Shown in pieces: positions 22,401 to 34,063 of a stretch of DNA of 64,000 bases (its first letter is position 1; each line of letters opens with the position of its first letter). Below the pieces are notes generated by a model. That model saw only the letters and a program-made list of their open reading frames with translations. It was not told where the DNA came from and did no database searches. Source of the DNA: Entomortierella parvispora (taxonomy: Eukaryota; Mortierellomycota; Mortierellomycetes; Mortierellales; Mortierellaceae); contig OY752147.1 in the NCBI GenBank assembly GCA_963573315.1, forward strand, positions 2,170,001 to 2,234,000, written 5' to 3'. Made by a program: the position numbers and the translations under genes.

Positions 22401-23108
22401 CGCGATGATCCATCAGGGCTATCAGGAAGTAACAATAAGCGAGCACCCGCGACATTGGACGAGGAGTCGTCCGTGGGACCACGCGTTCTTTTGGGATCTC
22501 GAGATTCCGACCGGCCACAGACGTTTGATCAGGGTGATAACTTGGCAGGAGGAGGTCAAGACGAGGATCTTTCTACTAGTCCAATGGCTGAAAATACGTT
22601 CATCTCTCAGATCCTGGACCGCGCCGGTCAAGAAGCTGCTTCTCCTGAGGCCGCAGTCTTTGCCACGACGGTTGACGACAGTGATAGCTCAAGTGATGTC
22701 ACCGGGGGTCCGAGTGCACCAGGTACACCTACAACTGAGGAAGGCATGGATGCCAAACGAAATCCGGTGGAAGGCATCGCTGATGTCTACTATCACCATC
22801 CAGAGAGGCGAATCTCGTCTGCAGGCCCGTCTTCGAATCAGAGACGAATGTCCTCTGCAAGCTCGTCTTCGAATCTTAGACGAGGGCTCAGTATCAACAG
22901 CATGGGACCGAGCAGCCCTGGGGGAGGGGTTGGTACCGTACCGCCTCCGAGGTCCTTGCCTGCCCGAGGCTCTAGAGCCAGTCTGTTCAGGATGAATTCT
23001 TCGTCGTTGCAGCCGAGTTCACAGGCTTCTGCGGGAGCCCCGCCATCGTCTTCTTCCTCTGGGGCTCCTCCGCCGCCTGCTTCTGCGCCCTCTACTCTTC
23101 GACAATAG
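19441..23108 (+). CDS. CSC1/OSCA/TMEM63-type osmosensitive cation channel
   Basis: Membrane protein of the calcium-permeable stress-gated channel family (Csc1, Rsn1, Phm7). Exons 19441-19649, 19783-19888, 19971-20804 and 20898-23108 give 1119 residues. The N-terminal block has TM0 (QLAISLTLGLGSFLIFCVL) and FFGWIPQLLRISEAEVLECVG, which spans into MLRFFTMAVKLF. Then comes the cytosolic RNM-like segment with RTVMIVGLPIHLQSDRALA. The main channel domain begins at LAPEPRDVYWDNL, followed by WAGPVGVFSSFLSLESLDKI and about eight TM segments, including the TYxNxx-type region near PFFVNYTILRG. The last ~350 residues are Ser/Pro-rich and disordered. Intron 2 (19889-19970) uses a GC donor (ATG|GCAAGT); the nearest GT would shift the frame. 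Start choice: the ATG at 19453 is also possible. Confidence 0.93.
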
Positions 23109-23351
23109 TACTAAATGATGAAATTCCAATATAAAAAAAAAATAAAACAAAAAAATACACTCGTTGTACACTACTTTTCATTCTCTAGAAGTATTGGGTA
23201 TTTGTATGTGAACAGTATTCTTTTATTATGGATGAGGAAGAAAAAGAAAAAAATTCTTCCTCAATTTGACCCTCCCACTCCTCTCTTCTTTTCAAGGGTA
23301 TTTCTGTCTCTAATCGCAAATTCATAACCTTTGCAGAATGAAAAGGAATTA
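23109..23351. other. Convergent spacer CSC1 / SERF
   Basis: Short AT-rich spacer holding the 3' ends of two convergent genes; A-rich runs and T-rich runs suggest the poly(A) regions of both. Confidence 0.5.
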
Positions 23352-24073
23352 TTATTTCTTTGTGGCAGTCGAAGCTCCAGCTCCAGCGGCGGTAGAAGAT
23401 CCTCCAGCGGCAGCGGCAGCGGCCTTGGCGGCCTGCTTGGCTCTCATGATCTCAGCATCGCTAAGATGTGATAGAGAGATTTTTTTTTGACCAAAAAAAA
23501 AAAAGGTTTTTGGTTGTGGATTTTTGAAGGAGTGAAAAAGAGTGTCAACAATCATCATGGGAGTTCTGACCATGAAGGCGAGGGTATTGATATCGACACA
23601 GAAATGCAAAAACAAAAAGCAGAAGACAAAACAAAGGTTGGTAGGGGGTTGGTCGTTCAGTATCAGCGTCGCTTGCTTGCTTGTTCCAAGGTGTGTTGAT
23701 GTCTTTGAAAAGAAAAATGATCCCATCCTTTTTGAGTGGTCCTAATCCCGAAATGTGCTTTCGAAAGTTGTTTGCTCTTTGGTGATAAAGAGCAACTGCC
23801 GAGAGAAAGAAAGCAGAGACGGTGGCCTCTTTTGGAGTCTCAGAGAGAGGATTCTTCTCCTGATATGATGCCTTCTTCTTCTTCTTCTTCTTCTTCCTGA
23901 GTGGGAGAAGTTGGAAAGGGAGAGGAGAGGAAGAGGAGAGGAAAAGTGAACACAACATACGATTCGGCGCGCTTGGTGTGCGAGACGCCGTCGGTCTTCT
24001 TGCCCTTGTTCTGCTGGGCGAGCTTCTTTTGTGCCTTTTCACGGTCCTTGTCGCGCTGGTTTCCACGGGTCAT
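23352..24073 (-). CDS. SERF (4F5) family small EDRK-rich protein
   Basis: Exons 23961-24073 and 23352-23460 join in phase 2 to 73 residues. The N-terminus MTRGNQRDKDREKAQKKLAQ is the SERF signature; AESDAEIMRAKQAAKA follows, matching the RDSEIMQ-type helix of the family. SERF/MOAG-4 proteins are small, highly charged and modulate protein aggregation; a nuclear RNA-related role has also been proposed. The C-terminus is replaced by an Ala/Gly/Ser/Thr stretch instead of the usual Lys/Glu-rich end. The 499-base intron is long relative to the coding sequence. Divergent from MPC2. Confidence 0.9.
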
Positions 24074-24459
24074 TGTGTCGATGGGAGGGGTTGTCTTTTG
24101 GAGGCTGATGAGAAAAAGAAGAAAAAAAAAAAAAAAAAAGGAGGTTGATCAGATGCAGTGATGCAGGCGAGCGATGCACGCTGTGCGCCAAACCACTTTT
24201 CTTCCGGCAGTCGCACATGCTGCGCGGAACAGACTCTTCTCTCAGCAGTCCCACTTCCTCTATCAGTGCACAATCTCCCCTTCCCCTTCCCCGCCCAGCA
24301 GCGGCCATTTGTTGGGTGGCTTCCTCTCTCAATCCCCGGCGGGTCTTTCTCGTGGAGGACAGAGTCTCCTTTGTCCTGTTGCATTGCATCCATCGTCCTT
24401 TGTCTCTTCGCTCCTTCCCCTTCCCTCCCCTCCCCTCTCTCTCTCCACTCTTCCTCATC
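24074..24459. promoter_or_regulatory. Bidirectional promoter SERF / MPC2
   Basis: 386 bases between two divergent start codons. There is an A18 run near the SERF leader and a long pyrimidine-rich leader just before the MPC2 ATG. No clear TATA box. Confidence 0.5.
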
Positions 24460-25782
24460 ATGTCCTCAGCCGCCCCTGTCGTCGCCCAGTCCGCTTTCCA
24501 AAAGTTCATGAACCACCCCGCTGGTACGAATGTCTCCATTCTTTTGGTCCAATGACCTTCTTGACACTCGATGGAACGACCTCGGGATTCCACAATGTTT
24601 TTTTTTCAACTTTGTGCTGTCGTATCTTCTCTCTTGGATGCGAGTTGCTAATTCTCTTCGTTCCGACTCTCTAGGTCCCAAGACTATCCATTTCTGGGCT
24701 CCCGCTGCCAAGTGGGTATGTTGAGTACAGCTTTTCCGTACAGCTTTTCCGACATTTTGGAAGAGAAATAGGAAGAGGGAGAGAGTGAGGGACATCGTGC
24801 AGTATTCTGGAGAGATCATCGGGATTAAACACAACAATCGGGTGAAAAGAAACGTCGAGAGAACAAACGATTCTGCATAGGATACGCCGTCAAATGAACC
24901 AAGGATGGCTAGCCTTTCTCGCATCGGATTGTGGAGAACTTCTAGGAGAACGGGACTGAATCTACCGTTGAAGTACAGGACATATGCCACAGAATGCTAT
25001 TCCGGAGGCAACATTTTTTTTTCCATCCAGGAGCCTATACCCTCGACCGTCATCAAGAGCAGAGATCAAAGATTAGATCATAGTTGCGTGGAAGAGTCGC
25101 TCGGACGTTGGACAATGGATAAAATATTTCGCGAGAAATATGGATCCCGTGTTCATACATCTACAACAACTTTGGACAACATGATGAACTAACGAAAACT
25201 GTGGATCAAAAACTTGCCATGATCTTTTTTCTTGTTGGTATAGGCTCTTGTCGGTGCCGGCGTTGGTGATTTGTCTCGCCCCGCTGAGAACTTGTCCCTT
25301 TCCCAGAACGTTGGTAAGTGTTCCTTATTTTTCTTTTCCTCTTTCACTGCACCAAATCTTTACTTGGGTGCGAGCAGCGTCGTAGAAAAGAACCATTTCG
25401 CAGCCTTGACAAACTCTAACGCAACTCGACTCTATTCCTGTCATCTACGAATGTCTAGCGTTGGCTGCCACCGGTCTCATCTGGTCTAGATACTCGCTGG
25501 TCATTATCCCCAAGAACTACAGCTTGTTCACTGTCAACTTGTTTGTCGCCGCCACTGGATTGACCCAGCTCTACCGTATCTTTGAGTAAGAACCTAGTAT
25601 TAGTCGGACGCCCGGAAGCACCTTGTTTTTTTTGCTCTCTGTCTTTACTGTCAAACCTTCTGGTGGGTCAAAAGATCAAACCTGGAGTACTGACGTTCAT
25701 CCCCATGTTTTTTTCTCTGCATTCTAGTTACCGCCAGGGATTGAAGAAGGCCGAGGAGAAGCCCGTTGTCGCCTCCACCTAA
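24460..25782 (+). CDS. MPC2: Mitochondrial pyruvate carrier subunit 2
   Basis: Inner-membrane subunit that pairs with MPC1 to import pyruvate into the matrix. Five exons (24460-24523, 24675-24715, 25244-25313, 25459-25585, 25728-25782) give 118 residues. Family features: FQKFMNHPAGPKTIHFWAPA across the first intron, KWALVGAGVGDLSRPAENLS, then NVALAATGLIWSRYSLVIIP, and the last segment NYSLFTVNLFVAATGLTQLY. These are the three membrane segments of MPC2/MPC3-type subunits; the W-SRYS-VI-PKNY signature is the second-helix boundary. The KPVVAST tail is short. All splice joins fall within conserved sequence, so the structure is secure. MPC1 is excluded by the length and the RYS-PKNY pattern. Confidence 0.95.
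24725..24750. repeat. 2 x 13-bp tandem duplication in MPC2 intron 2
   Basis: GTACAGCTTTTCC occurs twice in a row, starting 10 bases after the intron donor. Confidence 0.9.
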
Positions 25783-25809
25783 ATTCCCCCATCTGCTTGC
25801 TCATATATA

Positions 25810-25815
25810 AATAAA
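25810..25815 (+). terminator. Poly(A) signal of MPC2
   Basis: AATAAA about 28 bases after the MPC2 stop codon. Confidence 0.5.
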
Positions 25816-26058
25816 CGATGCCCCCTTGTGAAATAGAAAGAAAGAACTTTCAACTTTCTAATGTCGCGTTATTAGTTATTTTTTTATTATTTCGCAAACA
25901 AAACGGCCATTCGAAGAGTAGCGCACATCGAAAGAAGAATGTCCACTGATCTCAAGCTGTGGAAGCAGGTATAAAAGTTGAAAAGAGTGGGGGTGGGAGG
26001 GGTGGAGGAAGAACGTTGAAGAAGAAGAGGGAGGAAGGAGGAACAAGAGAAAAAGCTT

Positions 26059-28875
26059 TTACATTATGGTACACTTGTCCTTATTGGAACGATCACTTCC
26101 CTCGCTCGAATTGCGATTCCGGGCATTGTGGTTATTGTTGCCATTGTTCCCAGCAGCGTTGGGTCGACGCTGACTCGCGCTAGTGCTCAGTGTCGAGGGG
26201 TGATATTGCTGAGGTTGACCAGCAGGTGGTCGATACGCCGTAGGCGATGGGGTGGTATAGGGTCGTTGGATGGCAGGGGCCGCTACGGCCGGTGGCGGGT
26301 AGGCCTCGTAGATCTGGGGCGCCGGCTGTGGCATGTAGCCCGAGTAGCGGTTATAATTTTGTTGAGGTTGCTGAAGCTGAACTGCGGCTGGTGGATACGC
26401 CTGCGACTGGTTGCGACGAAGTTCCTGTTGACTGCTCACCAGGTACTCTTGGTGCAATCTCGCTGCCATCTGTTCGTCTGATTCATAGACCTGAGTTGGG
26501 TGAAGGATGCTGTTGCTGCTGCAGCTACTGCTTCCACTGCCTCCAGCACCGCTGCCACTGCCATAGCTCATGGGACTCAGACTATTAGGAGCGTTCTTGG
26601 AGGTTGACAAACGACCCTTAGCATTCTGAACCCGGCGAGCCTCCTCTTCTTCCTCCTGTTGCTGTAATTGCAATGCTAAAGCAAAACTATAGTAAAAAGT
26701 TAGAGACAACAATATAGACACCGCGAAATTCCTATTCGAGGCCGTCATCGCTTACTCTTCATCTCCACCGCCAGAGCCCTCTCCGCCAGAGCCACCCCCC
26801 GGATGTTGAGTCGATCCCAAGGGCTGGTTGTTGCGAGCATAGTCTCCGACCTCAAGGGCACCGTGTCGAAAGAGTCCGTCCAAGAAATCGCCAGCTCCAT
26901 CCACATCAGCAAGAGATTCCCAGACGATGGATTGTTCATGGGCCAGACTTTGGTCCGTGACAAGGGTATAAAGGATGCCGTCCATGGGATTCTTAAAGAG
27001 TGTACAGAACTGTCAAAAGAAAATAAAAGATCAGTAAGCAGGTTCTAAACAGTCTCAGTTGGAACAGAGAAAGTAAGGTGCCATTCTTACATGATTGTTC
27101 CTAAAGAACGCGCACAAATGTCCCTCAGGAAGACTCTCTTGCAGGACATGCAGTCCATAGTGCGTGAGCTGGGTTCGAGTCGTGCTCATAAACTCTTGGA
27201 CAATCAGTGCCCTTCGAATCCTCTCGTCTCGGCTCTGGTGAGTTGTCAACAAATCCGAATTCGAGCGTCCCAAAGCAGCACCACCTGCAGGTGAAGACAC
27301 GGATGATGTCACAGAAGTGTTGGTCATGGTTCGCGTAATCGGGTTCAAGTTGCCTGTCAGATCCTCCACGACCAATCCTCCTCCAGCATCATCGCCGCTG
27401 ACGATACATTCCACTGCCTTGTTATAACTCGTGATTGCATCTGCTCCGGATCCGTCTACTAACTCGTACATTGCCGTGTCCAAGACTGGGCTCACCACCC
27501 ATCCATGAACAAGCTCGACTCCAAAGGTATGAAATAAGCCAAGCTCTGCTGTAGACTCAAACCCTCGGATGGACTTGAAGAACACGTTCACATCCAAGCC
27601 ATGTTCCAGATGGGGCAACAGACGCAGAGCAGATTCAATCTCCAGCCTTGACTTTTGTTTCTCTGCCTCCACCTTATTGCCCACGCGGCTCTGAGTCGAA
27701 GAAGACGTTGATGCGCCGGCAGGGTCGCTCATTTCAGAGGGATCATCGTTCAAAAGGTAGTCGGCCAGCAATTGTAAGAGATGATCGTATCCAATGTTCG
27801 GTCTATCATAGGGTCGAATAGCGACTTTTCCTTGCAAGATCAACGTGTTGCATAGTGCCAACAAAGGACAAGGGCCGTTCTCTACAAAGTCAGAAAAGTC
27901 CATAAAAGGGGCCATGTTAAAGAGGATATCTGGGGATGCGAGACGGGACTACAGTAGAGGCGCATTCATTTTTTTCCCGACAAAAACAGCCCTAGCGCCA
28001 AACTTACGATTTTGCGTGATGATTTTGATGCGCTTTTCAATTCCTGTTGCAGGGTCGATCCAGTCGACGGGTTTTAGCACGTATTCATTAACAGGCTCTG
28101 GCTCAGGCGCTACTTGCTGCTGTTGCTGTGGGGATAGCTGTTGTTGCTGTTGCTGTGAGGGTGGCTGTTGTTGTTCCTGTTGTCGTGGAGGTATAGATGG
28201 TGGCTCTGTCCTCACAGGCAACGTTGGTGGAACCTGAGGTGTGGTAGTGGTGGTGGATGGGATCACAGGGAAGGTAGTGCCAGGTAATGGCTCCAATTGA
28301 GAGTAGGCTGGTGGTAATCCCTCCGGAATGTCCTCCTGTGGTAAAGCCCGCGCACCTGCCACAGCAGAGGCTACTGTTGGCTCTGGTGTTGATGATCTTG
28401 GCACGGAAGAAATGGCAGTAACAGGTCCAGGCGGCGTCGTCCCTGATGATGTGGCTGATAACACCGAGAGAGGTGGAGAGAAGGAGGCGACGTTATTGCG
28501 ACCACCTGAGTTGAGTGAACGGGCTGAGGGTGTTGCAGAAAAAATGTTGGTAGACGCGGGTATAGATACAGCGCTGCTACCAAAAGGTTCGGCTTCTGAT
28601 GCCGGTGGGCTGGTAGATGAGATCGAGATCGAGAAAGGATCCTCGCCATCAAAGGGATCCAAGTCTATGGGCGAAGGGTGGTTGTGAGTAAAAGAAGAGT
28701 AGAAAGCTGGAGAGGAGGATGTTGATGGAGTAGGATAAGAGAAGGAAGGAGCTCTCCGAAAAGGGTTGGTGGAGACAGGCGAGGGGGGTGGAGAGTGAAG
28801 GCGATGTGATTCTGTCGTCCGCGTCGTTGTCGACTGTTGCGAGTTGTATATGTTGTCAACGAAGACAGCAGACAT
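26059..28875 (-). CDS. MINDY-family Lys48-specific deubiquitinase
   Basis: Cysteine peptidase family C121 that trims Lys48-linked ubiquitin chains. Exons 28008-28875, 27091-27881, 26756-27009 and 26059-26686 give 846 residues. Residues 1-260 are Ser/Pro/Gln-rich and disordered. The catalytic domain starts near YVLKPVDWIDPATG. The oxyanion Gln and active Cys are in IITQNQNGPCPLLAL, rebuilt by the first intron join. The catalytic His is in ELVHGWVVSP. LPEGHLCAFFRNNHFCTLFK crosses intron 2. A motif-interacting-with-ubiquitin helix follows at DFALALQLQQQEEE, then MAARLHQEYLVSSQQELRR, which may be a second such helix. The protein ends in CTIM, a CaaX box of farnesylation type. An upstream open frame at 29413-29611 might be an additional 5' exon, but I could not join it in frame. 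Confidence 0.93.
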
Positions 28876-30072
28876 GGCGGTCTGTCTGCACTACTATCGA
28901 AAGGTGGGATTATGTCGGTATTGATAGTGAAACTTGAAAAGTTGAAGGAAGAATTGATGCAGAAGGGAAGACAAGTGGACCTGATGTATCAAGAAATGAG
29001 CAAAAGGTTGTTGGAGGTATGAGAGTAGGCAGGAACCTGCAGGATTGACAGGAAGAGAAAAGAGAAGAATTGTTGGACAATTCACTCGGCAGCCCTCATC
29101 CTTATTGTCCTCGCCAAGGTCAAGTCAACAACAACGATAGCGAGCCAAGCTCATGAACCTCTCTTCGCCCCCGGTCGACTTCGACTTTTTTTTCTGTGCA
29201 ACAGGAAGAAGTTCTGGGCTGTTTTGGGCTGTTGCGGAAATTGTTCCTTTGCGTCGGCCCATTCTGCTGCTCTCCGCGCGCACGCAGGCACCCAGTTTCT
29301 GACTTCACCTCGCTCTCTCGACCCTCTCGGCACGTGCTTGGATCAGTCCCATCAAAAACACCGCGATTGCCAAAGAATAGAACGCATTGACATAATATAG
29401 ACACTCTACCTTGTTGTTGCTGTTCCCCTGTGCGAATTAAATTCCTGTTGCTATTTCCCTCACCTGGTGGGTCGACTCTGGGCGATGATGCTTCTGTTGC
29501 AGGTGTTGTTTCCAGCCTGACTCGTTCCGCGGAACCTTGAGTGGTCCCTGCAGTGTCACTTCCGGGGTTGAGGCTCAGGCTCCCGATGGGCGGCAGCTCT
29601 TGAGGCGACATTTTGAGAATGGGCGCGCTTTGAAATTGCTTGGCTTTGCGTGGAATGGACCCCCTTCAGCCTTGATTGAATGGAGAGGTACAAAAGACTT
29701 GGCAAGGTCCCCTTGCAATTCGTGCCTGTGGCTGTGGTGTCTCTTGGTCCAGACGACGGAGAGGGGGAGCAGGTGTGGTGTCCTCTTTTGGGAATTAAAG
29801 CAGGGATGGGGAGGGAGGACAAGAGATGCGTTGCTTGGCAAAGACTGAAGCGAGCGAGAGAGATGCAATGAAGGTGGGTGCAGACTCGCAACGCGTCATC
29901 GAAATTTTTATTTCTTCTTCTTGCTGGAAAAACAATGAGGCCTACGCGTGGCGGTATTCTCACACAAACCCTTCCTTTTCGTTGGGCCGATGAGCAGGCG
30001 CGTCGCTGTCTTGTAGCCGTTGTTGTCGGTTCCACAGACGGTTGGTGGCCTTCCTCACCGCCTTGTCTCTGT
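28876..30072. other. Intergenic / leader region MINDY to Dia2-like gene
   Basis: About 1.2 kb between two minus-strand genes. The left 250 bases look like a leader, with a possible 5'-UTR intron acceptor (CTGCAG) near 29040. The middle holds the candidate exon at 29413-29611. The rest is the 3' flank of the F-box gene. Confidence 0.45.
29413..29611 (-). CDS. Possible short coding exon upstream of MINDY
   Basis: From an ATG at 29611 there is a frame of about 66 codons with a composition like a disordered N-terminus (MSPQELPPIGSLSLNPG, then SER/Thr/Gln-rich). It ends at possible donors CCAG|GTGAGG or CAAG|GTAGAG, both in phase 1. The ATG is preceded by a leader-like sequence without upstream ATGs. 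It could be the true first exon of the MINDY gene, a separate small gene, or chance. The phase-1 donors do not match the acceptors I can find in front of the MINDY ATG (phases 0 and 2), so I leave it separate. The frame stays open to 29120 without splicing. Confidence 0.25.
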
Positions 30073-32248
30073 TTATGGGAACGAGTTGCGGAAAGACACA
30101 CGCGACCAGTCGCCCAGCATCTCCCTTGCTCGTTCCACAGCATCCCTGCGCATCTGTGGGCAGTTATCAACGTAAATCCGCTCCAGCTCTCGGCCTCTTG
30201 CCGTCACAAGTGTAAGTAGGCCGCTCCCTGTCAACTCCCCTGAGCGCGCTAGGTTTAGAAACGCTATCCTTGGACAATGATCCCAGAGTGCCGTCATCAA
30301 CTTGTCCGAGACTTTTCTATATCCTTCAAACTCGAGTCGGCAAAGCTCTCCTCCGCTGGACTGAAGGAGCACCAATAGACCTCGTTCATCCAGTCGCCCG
30401 CACTTGTTGAGAATCAAAGTATGAAGCTTCGGCAGTGGGTTTCTTGCCGTCAGTCCAAGCGCTGCATTGGTGAGATATGGTGACAGACTAAAGTTGATCA
30501 TCTTCAGAGAGTGTGACCATCCCTTCCGACTCGACTCTGGTGCACCGGTGCCAGCTATCATATAGCAAAAAGATGTATCTGACAAGCCCTTGCAAGCGCT
30601 CATCTGCAAGCTCTCCAAGTTGGGAATGCCATCCACCCATTTTTGGACCACAATCTCGGTAGCCTCCTCGCCTGAAGTCATGAGCGAATCCGTGTACAGG
30701 TGTTTGAGTTGCTTCAGTTTACTCAGATTCTCCAGGGCCAGAATGTCTTTGACCTGCACCAATCTCATGTCCAGCGTCTCCAAGTTTGGAAATCGTGCCA
30801 CCATTCCATCAAAGCCTGCTTTGCTGAACTGGTGCTCCCATCGTCCAATGACGAGCCTCTTCATGTTGGACATTGGTGGTTGGGTTGGAGTCGGGCTCAT
30901 CATGCAAGACTCAGTCACCGAACAGACAGAGATATCCAGTTCTTCCAACAACGGACATCGCGCTAGGACCGCCTGGACAACGCCATCCGACACTCCAGAG
31001 CAACCATGCAAATCCAAGGAACGCAGTTTCGGCGTCACGGACCAAAACCGAGAAAAATGCTGGCTCTCGACCTTATGATTGAGACGAAGTGAGAACGTTT
31101 CCAGGGATGATGTCCGGTCGATCTTTGTCATTTGTGTCAACAAGGTTCCAGTGCATTCATTAGCGCATCCTAACCAGAGGGCCTTGGGTCGTGTGTTTTG
31201 GACGTAGTTGAGGATGGTTTTGTTGGTCACCGAATAGTTGGTCTCCAGGTCTAGCTGAATTGGTATGTACTTGGCATAGTCGGGTATACGCATTAGAGTC
31301 GGAATCCGTCGGGCGAGTTCAATCGAGAACCAGAAATGACGAACGGAATTCAAGTATTTCATCCATTTCTTGCTGATTCCTAGGCATTTCACTCGCTCTG
31401 TGAACGTTAAGCTGCCAAAGATCATCATAATCAGTTCGAGCGGTAGTCGGTCCATTGGGTCCAGAATTTGTGCTTCTCTCTAGTGGTTTCCAGTTAAAGT
31501 CGGCGAGGAGTTAGATCGTGGGATGCGCCTCTTGGAAGAGAAATTGTTTGCAATATGAAGTACCTTCTCCAAATCTACCATTTTAGCCGTCATCTCTGCA
31601 GCTATCCGAACCAATGTCTAGAATGGGCGGAAGAAAATTCTGGTGAATACATATGACGAGGAGAGCTTGGCGTCAAGTCAAGCAGAAAGACTTGAATTAC
31701 CTCATATTCTTGAGTTCCTTTGGTCGACCTTTCCGCGCCTGCAACAAAGAGCTTTGTGGCCATTTTGAAGTTTTGCTGAACCCTTAAAATCCTTCCTGCC
31801 CGAAGGTAGCCCTATGCGCCATCATCGATTAGCTTATTTTGTCATTTGAAGCAAAGAACAGGGGGAAGCAGCAAAATTAGGCAAAATGACGTACCTTTGG
31901 ATCTTGAGGATATAATCGGATCATTGTCTTTGCGTCGATAAGCCCATCTGAAAGTCTTGTCATCTTTTCGAAGCATGCAGCTCTGCTGTCCAAGAGGTTA
32001 ATGTTCTGAGGAGCGAGTGACAGCGCTTGGGATAGATACTGTAGAGCGACATCGAACTCTTTCTGAGAAAAGGACTTCCGGGCGAGCTGGACAAGGTCGT
32101 TGACAGGGATGGTAGCCGCTGTCGAGGGGCAAATCGGGGTTGTTACTACACCAGGTGAGGTCTTTGTTTTCTGCAAAGTGATAACTGGTCGATTGTAGGG
32201 TGTGGATCGCTGCTGTTTGCTCTGTAACGCCACTCTGACGGGGTTCAT
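30073..32248 (-). CDS. TPR / F-box / LRR protein, Dia2-Pof3 type SCF subunit
   Basis: Four exons (31895-32248, 31701-31811, 31564-31617, 30073-31479), all joined in phase 0, give 641 residues. Residues ~50-175 are TPR-like: ARKSFSQKEFDVALQYLSQA, SLAPQNINLLDSRAACFEKM, then TMIRLYPQDPKGYLRAGRIL across intron 1. An F-box follows: MDRLPLELIMMIFGSLTFTE ... CLGISKKWM. The rest is LRR: LRSLDLHGCSGVSDGVVQAV, LEELDISVCSVTE, LESLQMSACKGLSDTSF, LHTLILNKCGRLDERGL. The order TPR, F-box, LRR is that of budding-yeast Dia2 and fission-yeast Pof3, the SCF substrate receptors that ride on the replisome and promote Mcm7 ubiquitylation and CMG disassembly. Function is inferred from architecture. Divergent from TPI (335 bases). 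Confidence 0.88.
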
Positions 32249-32583
32249 GATGAAGTAAACTTGCGGTATGCGGTTGTCTAGTGAGCGGTTCTGTGCTGCT
32301 CTGTGCTGCTCTGTCCTGCCCTATCCTGTCTTGTCTTGCTTCTCGCCTCTTGCCACGGTTGCGATGGATGCGACGATGAAGCGAGGAGGTGATTGTCTCT
32401 GGGCGTGCGTGAATGAGAACAACAAACAGACAAACAGGGCGCGTTTCACGAGAAACAGACAACAAGCCTGGGCGACGGTGACTGCTGTCCCGGAATCTTT
32501 GATTGCCTGCTTCTTCCCGCTTCCCTCAGAGATCTTTTCTTTTCCATCAACCACACTCACCTACCCACTTTACATTCATCACC
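32249..32583. promoter_or_regulatory. Bidirectional promoter Dia2-like / TPI
   Basis: 335 bases between divergent start codons. The left end has imperfect repeats of TGCTCTG/TGCCCTA around 32286-32340. The right end is a pyrimidine-rich TPI leader ending in CATTCATCACC before the ATG. Confidence 0.5.
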
Positions 32584-33737
<1,154 letters not shown>

Positions 33738-34063
33738 AGAACTTCTAGTACCCCACACACGCTATTCACTACTCCACTAAAAGCGAACAGGACCATGTTG
33801 TTCACTTTGTATATAAAATACGGAAATTTCAACAGACAATGAATGTTATGACAGTCATTAGGCTTGAAGTCAAAGCAGCTTTTCTACGGTTGGCAAGGCA
33901 GCACAGCGCACACCCCCGGCCGATCATAATGCAAGATTTGGTGGCTCTCCTCGGATCAAGAGATGCGTACGAACCGCAACCACTTTATACTTTGCCCATT
34001 GCATCGTTCATTTCATTCATCTCGCATCTCTTCTCAGGACCACTGACCATCAGCCCTCACCTC
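33738..34063. other. Intergenic: TPI 3' flank
   Basis: 326 bases between TPI and the broken reductase gene, both on the plus strand. I see only TPI 3'-UTR sequence (TATATAAAATACGG near 33810) and the reductase leader. Confidence 0.5.
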
